Assembly: GCA_049974825.1 (NCBI GenBank)
Contig: JBNGDJ010000001.1
Location: forward strand, 34,646-98,645
Direction: 5' to 3'
Source: JBKHDT01 sp049974825
GTDB taxonomy: Bacteria; Pseudomonadota; Gammaproteobacteria; Halothiobacillales; Halothiobacillaceae
DNA: 64,000 nucleotides
Position 1 is the first letter of the stretch. Each line of letters opens with the position of its first letter. The position numbers and the translations under genes were made by a program. Below, one piece after another: positions 1 through 9,524 of the stretch. The notes under the pieces are model-generated. The model did not search any database. It saw only the letters and a list, made by a program, of their open reading frames with translations, and was not told the origin of the DNA.

Positions 1-1263
1 CATAATGCGAATCCGGGCGTCACCCAGCGCATCCTGCAGATCCAGAAGGACAGTACCGAGAGAAGGCCCCTGCCGGGCCGCCGCCAGGTCAGCCACCAAT
101 GTCAGGTCTTCCTCAATACCCTCGAGAAGGGCCGTTGGCGGGGGCAGGGCCGGCATGTCAGCGGCAATGCGGTCGGCCTCGGCCTGCAGCAAAGCGGCGC
201 GCGCCTGAAGGCTGTCGGCCTTCTCAAGGTTCTGGAAGGTCAGCAGGCCGAGACCGCAACTGGCCACGATGGCCGCCGCCGCCAGCGGTGTTCGAAACCG
301 GTCCGCCAGATTCACGGCCCGCACCCAGGGCTCCTCAAGCACCGGGGTGCGAGAGACCATGGACGCCAGCGATGGGTCATAACGCAGGAAGCGCGAAAAA
401 CGCAGGGGGGCAAGCGGCTCTTCAAGCATTTCGAGCTCGGGGCCGGCACCCAGGTCGCCTCCGGATTCCGGTACCGTAGAACCGCCCGCATCAGACGCCC
501 GTTCGTCCACGGAGTCGTCCAGCTCAGGCTCTTCACCCGGCATGGGAATGGTTCGAACCTTGCCCTGGGCCGTAACCTCCTTGCCCAGACGGCCAGCCAT
601 TCGCCGCCGCAGGGCTTCTGCATGCGCCTCGGCATCCTCCGGGTCGGCGGCCAGGGTGGTGGCGAAGAGGTCAAACCAGTGAATGCGCTCGGCCTCGGCG
701 ATTGCGCGCCCAACCTGATCCCGTTCAACCCGCGAGAGCAGGGAGTCCAGGGCCGAATTGATGACTTCCGGCTCTTCCTGGTAGGCCACGACCGATTCAT
801 GCGCCATTTCGCCGCGATGCCAGGCCGCAAAATGCAACTGCCGTCCCCACCGGACCGTCACGCAGCCATGTCGGCGCGTCAGAGCAACCAGCAACTGGCC
901 CAGGGCGTGGCTGTCCACCGGGTAGGGCTGGCGATGAGCCCAGTCGCCATAGGCCTGCCAGTCCCGAAGGCGCACGGCGGTAAGAAAGCAGGAAGTAGTG
1001 CCGGACACCGAGTGGGTCCAGTGCGGCAGCAGGCGGGATTCGCCCTCAATCAGGCCTTCATTGCGCAGGCGCTTTTCGATGGTCGGCAGGGCGAAGCGCT
1101 TTTCGACCTCCGCCCGGTATAGACCAATGGTGGCCTCGGGAAAGTCCACCAGCACCTGGGCCGGTCGGGACAAGCCGCTGCGCTCGGGGATGGCCTGCAC
1201 GCCGCGCTTGCCGTCGACGGCATACCAGAGATCATCAACAATGCAGATCAGGGCGTCCTTCAT
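1..1263 (-). CDS. PilM/GspL-like inner-membrane protein, partial
   Basis: The frame is open from an ATG at 1263 down to the window edge, so the C-terminus is missing. The visible 421 residues contain a soluble N-terminal part of about 320 residues, then one membrane segment near residue 330 (AAAAIVASCGLGLLTF), then the start of a predicted periplasmic helical part. A cytoplasmic domain followed by one membrane span and a helical stalk is the layout of GspL, or of a PilM-PilN fusion, the inner-membrane platform proteins of type II secretion and type IV pili. I could not see actin-like ATPase motifs with certainty. It is the last visible gene of a minus-strand operon starting with two prepilins, 7 nt after a small membrane-protein gene, which supports a pilus or pseudopilus assembly role. 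The exact family is uncertain. Confidence 0.55.
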   Translation of the reverse strand, partial: MKDALICIVDDLWYAVDGKRGVQAIPERSGLSRPAQVLVDFPEATIGLYRAEVEKRFALPTIEKRLRNEGLIEGESRLLPHWTHSVSGTTSCFLTAVRLRDWQAYGDWAHRQPYPVDSHALGQLLVALTRRHGCVTVRWGRQLHFAAWHRGEMAHESVVAYQEEPEVINSALDSLLSRVERDQVGRAIAEAERIHWFDLFATTLAADPEDAEAHAEALRRRMAGRLGKEVTAQGKVRTIPMPGEEPELDDSVDERASDAGGSTVPESGGDLGAGPELEMLEEPLAPLRFSRFLRYDPSLASMVSRTPVLEEPWVRAVNLADRFRTPLAAAAIVASCGLGLLTFQNLEKADSLQARAALLQAEADRIAADMPALPPPTALLEGIEEDLTLVADLAAARQGPSLGTVLLDLQDALGDARIRIM

Positions 1264-1270
1264 GGCCACC

Positions 1271-1765
1271 TCACTCCATCAGGCGGAAATAGGCGGTGCC
1301 ACGCAGGGTCAGCCGAAGCGGCTGATCCACGACCTCGTTGACATCAAACAGCCCCGCGTCGACATGCGTGACCGCCAAGTCCAGCGACTCCACAGCAAAG
1401 TGCCGTGACTCGCCGAGCAGAACATCATTCAGTACCCGCTCCAGTTCGTCTCGATCAAGCTGGACCTGGCGCAAAGACACCTGCCGCGCCCCCCACTGAG
1501 AGTCACGGTAATTGGTCCACTCCAGACGCTCATCAAGATCCTGGGCGAGCACGGCCAGTTGCGCCTGCCGTTCCGCGTCGGCTACCCGCTGCTCGGCCAT
1601 GGCCCGGGCCTGTTCGGCGCCGCGCAGGGCTTCAGCGGCACGTTTTTGCTGCTGGCCGCTCCAGTACGCCGCCGCCAGCATGCCCATCATCAGAGCAACA
1701 AGCAGCCCGGTGAAGACCATGCCGGCATGCCGACGTGTTGCGACATGATGGTTCTTCCAACCCAC
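1271..1765 (-). CDS. small membrane protein with coiled coil, PilN/PilO-like
   Basis: This 164-residue protein has one N-terminal membrane segment (about residues 16-35), a long Ala/Glu/Arg-rich helix likely to form a coiled coil (about 38-80), and a small globular C-terminal part. That is the shape of PilN/PilO or MshJ/MshK-type platform proteins, but no diagnostic motif is seen. The start is a GTG at 1765, only 4 nt after the prepilin stop codon. A GGAG sequence overlaps the end of the prepilin gene, so translation is probably coupled. It lies between a prepilin and a PilM/GspL-like gene, and I infer that it joins that inner-membrane complex. Confidence 0.55.
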   Translation of the reverse strand: MGWKNHHVATRRHAGMVFTGLLVALMMGMLAAAYWSGQQQKRAAEALRGAEQARAMAEQRVADAERQAQLAVLAQDLDERLEWTNYRDSQWGARQVSLRQVQLDRDELERVLNDVLLGESRHFAVESLDLAVTHVDAGLFDVNEVVDQPLRLTLRGTAYFRLME

Positions 1766-1769
1766 GAGG

Positions 1770-2636
1770 TCACTGCTCCATGATCCAGTGTGCGGTCAGC
1801 AGGACGACCCGGTCCTCATCGAAGGTCCGGCCTTCCTGAGTTCCGTCTTCGGCCACGGTACCAATGCCTTCCTGCTGCGCGACAGTGTTGTTCGCCAACC
1901 ACTGGTGGCCAGGTCGGTTGGCCGTTTCCGAATCCTCGTTGGTGTTCGCGGTCTGGATGCGGAAGCGCCCTTCCAGTGCATCCGGCTTGCCGTCAATCAC
2001 CTGGTCCAGATACCGGGCCAGGTCCGGTGTCAGGCCACGAAGCACCATGACATTGCCCGCACCACTTTCAGTGCCGGCCGGGTTCCACTGAAAGCAGACC
2101 TGCAATTCAACCGCATTGCCATTGGTATCCTGATAGACGTAGCGATCCTCGCGGCCTTCACCGCGCCCCGGCGGCATCCGGATGCCGATACGCTGCATCA
2201 GCGCGCGGAGGTTCTGATCGGCCAGCTCGCGGTCGCCCTCACCGACCTCGCCCTCGTTGTAGCCCTGGCCATTGCAGATCTTCAGACCGGTATTGGCGAA
2301 GTTTTCGGGAATGCCGGCCAGCGCGCCGTCCAGATTGCCCCCCTCACCGGTGCTTGATCCGCCAATGGTCGCCTCCTCGCCATTGACCATGTAGGTTGGC
2401 GAGGTCTGCACATCACCGAGAACAACACCGGTGCGGTTGTAGTACTCGTCGTAGGCCTTTTTCCAGCCGCTGACGAACTTGTTGGAGATCTTCGCGTACT
2501 CGGCGTTTCGCTGAACATCCTTTCCGATCATGACCGCACCGACGATCAGGCCGATGATCACCAGCACGATCGCCATTTCGATCAGGGTGAAGCCGCCGAC
2601 CCGTCGGCGCATCCCGACTTGCTCGATCACTCGCAT
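1770..2636 (-). CDS. type IV prepilin-like protein (paralogue B)
   Basis: The 288-residue product begins with a short basic leader ending in Gly-Gly, followed by FTLIEMAIVLVIIGLIVGAV, a class III (prepilin) signal with the conserved Glu at position 5 of the mature protein. A PilD-type peptidase would cut after the Gly and methylate the Phe. The ATG at 2636 is preferred because AGGAG lies 7 nt upstream; an in-frame TTG at 2642 is the alternative. The mature part is large for a pilin. It shares blocks with its upstream neighbour, including a DRYVY-type segment, VCFQWN, and a GNVMVL...LTPDLAR block. Two cysteines could form a disulfide. It may be a minor pilin, pseudopilin or tip adhesin. Function beyond pilus-like assembly is not evident. 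Confidence 0.8.
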   Translation of the reverse strand: MRVIEQVGMRRRVGGFTLIEMAIVLVIIGLIVGAVMIGKDVQRNAEYAKISNKFVSGWKKAYDEYYNRTGVVLGDVQTSPTYMVNGEEATIGGSSTGEGGNLDGALAGIPENFANTGLKICNGQGYNEGEVGEGDRELADQNLRALMQRIGIRMPPGRGEGREDRYVYQDTNGNAVELQVCFQWNPAGTESGAGNVMVLRGLTPDLARYLDQVIDGKPDALEGRFRIQTANTNEDSETANRPGHQWLANNTVAQQEGIGTVAEDGTQEGRTFDEDRVVLLTAHWIMEQ

Positions 2637-2651
2637 GCCCAAACTCCTGCC

Positions 2652-3446
2652 TTACTGGTTCATCTTGTAGTGCGCTACGACAACTTGGACCTGATTCTCG
2701 TCCAGCCCGGCGTCTTCCCCGATACCTTCTTGACCGTAGGCCTGAGTGTTGCTGGCCTGCCACTGCTGCCCGGGTTGATTCGCGGTCTCGCACGTCGCAC
2801 CTTCGCGACGGAACATGCCCTCGCACTCATCCGGCTTGCCGTCGATCATCTGATCCAGGGCGCGGGCCAAGTCGGGCGTCAGCCCAGTGAGCACCATGAC
2901 ATTGCCCGCGCCAGAAGCGGTGTCCGGCTCATTCCACTGGAAGCAGACCTGAACCTCCTGCGGGTTGCCATTGCTGTCCAGGTACACATAGCGGTCCTCG
3001 GAACCCTCGGCGCGGCCCGGCGGCATGCGCACACCCGCCCGCAGCATCAGCTGACGCAGGGCAAAATCGCCGTTCACCGTCGTATCCTCCGCGCCACGAT
3101 CCATGTCCTGCCCTTGAGCCCCCTGGCAGATCGCGGAGGGCTCGTCGACACCCGACATATCACGGCCGGAGAGGCTGTCGCCGTTGCCATCGAAATTGGC
3201 CCCGTTGACCATCAAGCGCGGCGCGGTCTGATCGTCGCCGAGCGGGACGCCGGTTCGCTGGTAGTAGGTGTTGTAGGCCACCACCCACTGATCCACGAAC
3301 TTCTGCTTGATTTTCGAATATTCCGCGTTGCGCTGGACATCCTTGCCGATCATTACGGCACCCAGGATCAACCCGATGATCACCAGCACCACGGCCATTT
3401 CCACCAGCGTGAAACCGCCGGCACCCCGAATGCGTCTTTGCATCAT
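2652..3446 (-). CDS. type IV prepilin-like protein (paralogue A)
   Basis: This 264-residue protein carries the prepilin signal GGFTLVEMAVVLVIIGLILG near its N-terminus, with Glu5 conserved. I chose the ATG at 3446 because GGGAGG lies 12 nt upstream; a longer frame reaches 3485 but would give an unusual leader. It is clearly paralogous to the next gene: the helix after the signal (GKDVQRNAEY), the RTGV/LGD segment and VCFQWN are shared, so the pair probably arose by tandem duplication. It has four cysteines against two in the paralogue. It is the first gene of the minus-strand operon, so the promoter should lie in the hairpin-rich region above 3446. Confidence 0.8.
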   Translation of the reverse strand: MMQRRIRGAGGFTLVEMAVVLVIIGLILGAVMIGKDVQRNAEYSKIKQKFVDQWVVAYNTYYQRTGVPLGDDQTAPRLMVNGANFDGNGDSLSGRDMSGVDEPSAICQGAQGQDMDRGAEDTTVNGDFALRQLMLRAGVRMPPGRAEGSEDRYVYLDSNGNPQEVQVCFQWNEPDTASGAGNVMVLTGLTPDLARALDQMIDGKPDECEGMFRREGATCETANQPGQQWQASNTQAYGQEGIGEDAGLDENQVQVVVAHYKMNQ

Positions 3447-3624
3447 GTCAGTCTCTTGCCTCCCTCGCAGGGCTGGATTTCGCATTAAACGAACCGAAGT
3501 TCATGGACCGGGGACTTGAACGCGCATCCTGCGCGATACTTGTGTTGCACACCCCTTGAAAAACGCCGCACAAAGCCACAGTTGGCGCTGCTCGGCCACC
3601 AAACCCAGTGGTTTGGGCCACGGT

Positions 3625-3948
3625 ACGCCGGGGCATCCATCCCCAACCGGGAACCTGAAAAATTCCAAAAGAGATTCCCTTGCGAAGGGTTCCTTCCCTG
3701 GAACCCTTCGCAAGGGGTACTCACGACACTCACGAAAGCGATCGCTGCGTTTTGGCAGATAGTCCATGACTCAACGTTAACGCAGCGTTAAAAAGCCAAA
3801 GACGCCGTCGCCGCCGGCCAGCCGGGATGACAGCCTTGCCGAAGAACTCCTTCCCTGAAATTCTTCGGCAAGGCTGTCGGGGCTTGCAAGGCCCTGTGGT
3901 CATTCCGGGCAAGGCCCGTCCCTGCGCCAGGCCCGGAATGACCACAGG
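3625..3948. repeat. array of long inverted repeats upstream of prepilin operon
   Basis: Three perfect inverted repeats lie in a row. The first has 17-bp arms at 3677-3693 and 3700-3716 (loop TTCCCT). The second has 18-bp arms at 3829-3846 and 3861-3878. The third has 18-bp arms at 3893-3910 and 3931-3948. Just before them (3628-3650) is a GGGGCATCCATCCCC segment resembling one hairpin of the dispersed repeat family described elsewhere in the window. The stretch 3447-4233 contains no convincing gene. None of the hairpins has a T-run, so they are not simple terminators. GTCATTCCGGG-type arms resemble REP-like extragenic palindromes. Confidence 0.85.
3775..3792. promoter_or_regulatory. direct heptamer pair CGTTAAC / CGTTAAA, 11-bp spacing
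   Basis: CGTTAAC at 3775-3781 is followed by CGTTAAA at 3786-3792, 11 bp from start to start. A second pair with the same spacing occurs at 4039-4056. SARP-family regulators typically bind heptamer direct repeats spaced 11 bp, and a SARP-like gene lies immediately next to this region. Use as an operator for the prepilin operon is inference. Confidence 0.4.
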
Positions 3949-4038
3949 CTCGTCAATCGAGATTCGCCGCCGGATTCCTTCCCGAAACCGACAGATCCGG
4001 TGCCGAACGGCGAATAGGTGGGGATTCTGTGGGGGAAT

Positions 4039-4056
4039 CGTTAACCGAGCGTTAAC
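4039..4056. promoter_or_regulatory. direct heptamer pair CGTTAAC x2, 11-bp spacing
   Basis: Two identical CGTTAAC heptamers start at 4039 and 4050, one helical turn apart, in the region between the prepilin operon and the SARP-like regulator gene. They match the pair at 3775-3792 in sequence and spacing. A shared binding protein is likely; that it is the neighbouring regulator is inference. Confidence 0.4.
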
Positions 4057-4233
4057 GGGCAGCAGGAAGCAGCCACATCAGGGGTGGGAAGGGCTCAGGC
4101 AGTGAACGATAAGAAACGCGACAAAACGAAAAAATGAGCAAAATCAGCGCACTATACTGGACAAAAGAGGAGGCCCACGATTACCCCCGGCGCAAGCCCG
4201 AGCAACAGCCGCCTGCGGCTGGACAGCGCCATC

Positions 4234-7200
4234 TCAATCCCGGTGAATCACCGCAGCGGGCCGCTCTTCCATAAACAGTTCAAGACCCGCATTTCCCTGG
4301 TCGCGCGCCATCGCCTCGGCCTCAGCAAGAGCCTCGCCGGCCCGGGCCTGATCGCCCCGGGCGCGATGGTACTCCGCGTCCATCGCGTGCAGCATGGGCC
4401 AGAAGGCGCGATCGCCACTGTAGCGACCGGCATCGAAGGCCTGGTCGATGTGGTGCTTCATAACCTCACGCTTTCCAGTCAGGCGTGCAGCGTCGGCCAC
4501 AATCCAGTGGAAGATGCCGGCCACTGCGGGCAAGGCCTGCATGCACATGGCTACCGATCGCTGCAGTGGCTCAAGTGCCAACTGCCCGTGACTTGCCGCG
4601 TCGGACCAGCCTTCCAGCAACAGGGCGGATGCCTGCCACAGGAAAAGATCGTTTTGCTCGGCCAGCTGGCGGACTTGGCGCGCTTGAGCGCGAACTCGAT
4701 CAGGCTGGCGGGACATAAAGGCCAGAACGCCCGAGAAGGTCAGGGTGTAGCAGAGCATGTGCGGATGCCCCAGCCGCTGGGCCCGCTCGGCATTCAACCG
4801 GGCATGACGGTCCGCCTCTTCGGGCCGGCCGGTAAACCAGCAGACCCAGGAGAGAAAGGCGCGTGCCGTAATGCCGGAGTCCTCGCCGTAACGACTGATC
4901 AGCGTGGCCGGGGCATGATCGCGCACCAGTTGCAGACAACGGTTCAGGTAGGTTTCGGCCTGCGCAAACCGGCCGAACCAGACCAGGTTGTTGCCCATGG
5001 CCGAGCAGGCCAGCAGCAAATGCTCGTCACTGCCCGTGCGCTGGGCCTCCTCCAGAAGACGCTGGGCCGGAAGGGCGGGGTCCTGTTCGTCTTCGGGCGC
5101 CCGCCCGCCGCCCCAGATTCCCCACAGCACGGGGAAGACATCCGGCGCCGAATCGAGCCGCCCATGCAGACGAAGCGCATGGCTGAAGGCAGCGCGGGCC
5201 TCGGGGCTGCCGTATCCCCGATAGGCCAGGAGAATAAAGCCCCGGCACGCCTCGATCTCGAAGGACAGCGCATCCCGACGCGCCTCGGGGCACAGCGGCA
5301 AGAGCCGGCGCGCCCTGTCCACCAGCGTCACAGCCTGCGCGTACTCGCCACGACCGCGGGCCCGGTTGGCCGCCATTACCCAGGTCCGGACCGCGCGCGG
5401 CCACTGATGAGCCTTCTCGGCATGGTGGGCGATTTCCCCAAGGCGCTCGCTGGCCGATTCCTGCCACGGGCCGTCGAAGGCGTCGAGTACCCGGGCATGC
5501 CAGAATACGCGTTCGTCCGGCTCCAGCGAAGCGTAGGCCGCCTCCCGGATCAGGGCATGCCGAAACTGCAGAACATCGGCGCCCTCCTCCTCATCCCGGA
5601 CAAACAAGTCCGAGCCGGCCAGCACGAGCCAGTGGGATTCACAGTCCACCGATTCTCCGGCCAGGCATTCGACCTCATCTCGGCAGAAGCGCCGACCGAG
5701 GACGCTGGCAACCCGTGCGAGCACGGCGGCATGGCCCAGCCCGTCAAGCCTTTCAAGAAGCAGGCCGTGAAGCGACGCGGGCGCTGCCCCGCCGTCCCCG
5801 AAACCTTGCCAGTGCGCCGCGATTTCTTCAAGATAAAGAGCATTGCCGTCACCAAGCTCCAACAGCCGGCTGTCGGCATCCTCCGGCGCCCCGCGACGCA
5901 GCAGGTGCTTGCGCAGAAGGGTCCGGGCCTGCGGCCGGGGCAGCGGCGCGAGACTCAGGATCAGGTCAACCGGCAGATGCTCCGGCGTCTTGCGACTGGT
6001 CACGAGCAGGCCAACCCGAGGAGGCAGGCTGTCGGCCAGACCGGCCAGCAGCTCCTGGCTGATCGCATCCAGCCAGTGGGCATCCTCAAGAATCAACAGC
6101 AGGGGCATGCGCCCGGCAAGCCCCCGGAACATCCGCCCCAGCAACCGCTGAAGCCGCTGGGGTGACAGCGGCACATCACGCGCCAGCTGGTCTTCTTCGG
6201 CGGAAAGATCCAGCAGGCGCTCGAAATCGCCGGCCAACTCGGACAGGCCCAGTCGCTGCATCCGCTCGGCAAGTCGCGCCCGGGCCTCGCCCCGGCTGTG
6301 CGTCGCGCGAATCCCCGCGTAACGGGCGATGGCATCAATCAGGGCGCCATAGGCGTGGTTGGCCCGCTCCGGTCGGCAGATGACCTGTCGGACCGCAACG
6401 CCCTCCGGCAAGACGCGCTGCACCAGCTCCATGCCCAGGCGGGTCTTGCCGATGCCGGCTTCGCCCTCGACCCAAGCCAGGCCCGCACCACCGTCCCGGA
6501 TCGGCGTCCACCACTGTTCGAGCTCCCGCAACTCCCTGTCCCGCCCCACCAGAGGCACCAGTGGCTGGCCCAGCCCGGTCGCCGGTTCCCAGAACGCAAT
6601 CGGCGCATGCAGTTCGTAGACCTGTTCAGTTATCCGACTGTATCGAAGACCTCGAGCCAGGCGTACCGGCAGGGCCGTGACCAACGTGTCGTCGACAAGC
6701 AAACGATTGGAGCCTGCCTGCCGCGCCAGATCCAGCGCCCTGCGCAAGAGTTGCCCGCGCACGTCGGCGCGACGGCCCTGATCGCTGACCGACCAGCCCA
6801 TGCTGACGCCCAGCCCGGTGGCGTCCGGCATCTCCGCCAGGATCGACTGGCAGGCAGACAGTGCACGGCGGGTCTGCGTTTCCGAGGCCATGGGATAGCC
6901 GAAATAGCCCACGACCTCCCCTGTCGGCGCCCAGTCAGCCGTGGCCCCGAAACCGCGAAAAAGTGCGGTCAGCTTGTGCCGAAGCATGTCCAGCTCGGCC
7001 GGGCGGGCCGCCCCTTCCACGGGGTCGAGCGTGGCGGCGACCACCGTCAGCCAGCGCTTGACGTATTGCGGCCCACCCTGGGCTACCGGCTCAACCGGAC
7101 TGGCCGGCACGATCGAATCGTCGGTCTGTGACAGGCGCTGCACCAAAGCAACGATATCCGGGGCCGGCTCGAGATCCAGCTCGGCCTTCAGGGCCTGCTC

Positions 7201-7872
7201 ATGCTGGCGAAACAGCGTGCGTCCCAGGCTGGTCTGCCCGGTCTGTAGTGCCAGGTTGAGGGCAACTTGACAGGCTTCGTGATCATCAGGCGCCAGCGAG
7301 AGCCACCGCTGCACCGCCTCCAGCGCCTTGCTGTCGCGTCCCTGTGCGACCGCCGTCCTGGTGACCTGCCCGGCTGCCGCCGAAGCGGCCTGGCGCAAAC
7401 GCATCCGCTCGCCGTCTAGCCAGAGCATGAAGTCGAGTGCGTCCTCGAGCATGAAATCCGGCAACAGCTCGCCGCCGTAGGCATCCAACACCTGTTGCCA
7501 GTGCTCGGGGCCGGCGTGTTCGTCCACTTGCCGACTGGCCTGTTCGAATTCCCAGACATCGACCCGGCCCATGCCGGCCGGCTGAAGACGAATGCTGCTT
7601 CGGTCGCTGACCAGAACCCGTCCATCCGCGTCACGCAACAGTTTGCGCAGTTCGAACAGGCTGCGCCTGAGATTGACGCGCGGGTCACTGCAGGACTCCG
7701 GCCAGAGCAACTCGGCCAGGTATTCGCGGCGCAGGGCGCGCCCGGGATGGAACAAAAGAAAGACCAGCAGGGCGAGACACTTGTCGTAAGGCGGGTCGAC
7801 ACGCTGGCCATCAACCTCAAGACGCCAGCGCTTCATCAGCGAGATTTCGATCCGGGAGACGCTTTCTGTCAT
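4234..7872 (-). CDS. SARP/BTAD-type transcriptional regulator with AAA-like ATPase
   Basis: The 1212-residue protein starts at an ATG at 7872. Residues 1-100 form an OmpR-type winged-helix domain of SARP type, and residues 100-250 a bacterial transcriptional activation (BTAD) helical domain. Residues 270-425 look like a degenerate class III nucleotide-cyclase domain. From about 440 there is an STAND/AAA-like ATPase with Walker A GEAGIGKT (470-477) and Walker B LLLILEDAHWLD (591-602). The C-terminal 500 residues are helical TPR-like repeats. This is the large-SARP/LuxR-like architecture known mostly from actinobacteria, but also present in proteobacteria. It is monocistronic and lies next to the prepilin operon, which it may control. 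The signal sensed is unknown. Confidence 0.8.
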   Translation of the reverse strand: MTESVSRIEISLMKRWRLEVDGQRVDPPYDKCLALLVFLLFHPGRALRREYLAELLWPESCSDPRVNLRRSLFELRKLLRDADGRVLVSDRSSIRLQPAGMGRVDVWEFEQASRQVDEHAGPEHWQQVLDAYGGELLPDFMLEDALDFMLWLDGERMRLRQAASAAAGQVTRTAVAQGRDSKALEAVQRWLSLAPDDHEACQVALNLALQTGQTSLGRTLFRQHEQALKAELDLEPAPDIVALVQRLSQTDDSIVPASPVEPVAQGGPQYVKRWLTVVAATLDPVEGAARPAELDMLRHKLTALFRGFGATADWAPTGEVVGYFGYPMASETQTRRALSACQSILAEMPDATGLGVSMGWSVSDQGRRADVRGQLLRRALDLARQAGSNRLLVDDTLVTALPVRLARGLRYSRITEQVYELHAPIAFWEPATGLGQPLVPLVGRDRELRELEQWWTPIRDGGAGLAWVEGEAGIGKTRLGMELVQRVLPEGVAVRQVICRPERANHAYGALIDAIARYAGIRATHSRGEARARLAERMQRLGLSELAGDFERLLDLSAEEDQLARDVPLSPQRLQRLLGRMFRGLAGRMPLLLILEDAHWLDAISQELLAGLADSLPPRVGLLVTSRKTPEHLPVDLILSLAPLPRPQARTLLRKHLLRRGAPEDADSRLLELGDGNALYLEEIAAHWQGFGDGGAAPASLHGLLLERLDGLGHAAVLARVASVLGRRFCRDEVECLAGESVDCESHWLVLAGSDLFVRDEEEGADVLQFRHALIREAAYASLEPDERVFWHARVLDAFDGPWQESASERLGEIAHHAEKAHQWPRAVRTWVMAANRARGRGEYAQAVTLVDRARRLLPLCPEARRDALSFEIEACRGFILLAYRGYGSPEARAAFSHALRLHGRLDSAPDVFPVLWGIWGGGRAPEDEQDPALPAQRLLEEAQRTGSDEHLLLACSAMGNNLVWFGRFAQAETYLNRCLQLVRDHAPATLISRYGEDSGITARAFLSWVCWFTGRPEEADRHARLNAERAQRLGHPHMLCYTLTFSGVLAFMSRQPDRVRAQARQVRQLAEQNDLFLWQASALLLEGWSDAASHGQLALEPLQRSVAMCMQALPAVAGIFHWIVADAARLTGKREVMKHHIDQAFDAGRYSGDRAFWPMLHAMDAEYHRARGDQARAGEALAEAEAMARDQGNAGLELFMEERPAAVIHRD

Positions 7873-7921
7873 CGCTTCAGGTCAGGCGCACAAACACGGT
7901 GGGAGCGGCGTGTAACATTCA

Positions 7922-9340
<1,419 letters not shown>

Positions 9341-9524
9341 GGGCAATCCGGCGTGATAAGGGGCATGGCGACAACGATGGCAGGCACGGCCCAAGCCAGC
9401 GATTCTGGCCGGAGCCATGGACGCGCGGGCCGAGCGCCGACCAGAATCGCGAAAGCCCGGACGCAACCATTCGATCATATCAGACTGCCCGCCGGAAGGC
9501 CGACAACAGGAAGTAACGTGCGAA

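Noticed and set aside
4153..4158. TATACT with downstream AGGAGG as a promoter and ribosome site for a plus-strand gene
   Set aside because: There is no -35 match and no start codon at a suitable distance; the plus strand then runs antisense into the SARP-like gene.
4243..6165. A 640-codon plus-strand open frame opposite the SARP-like gene
   Set aside because: The opposite strand encodes recognisable domains throughout; the plus-strand product has low complexity and no recognisable family, typical of GC-rich antisense frames.
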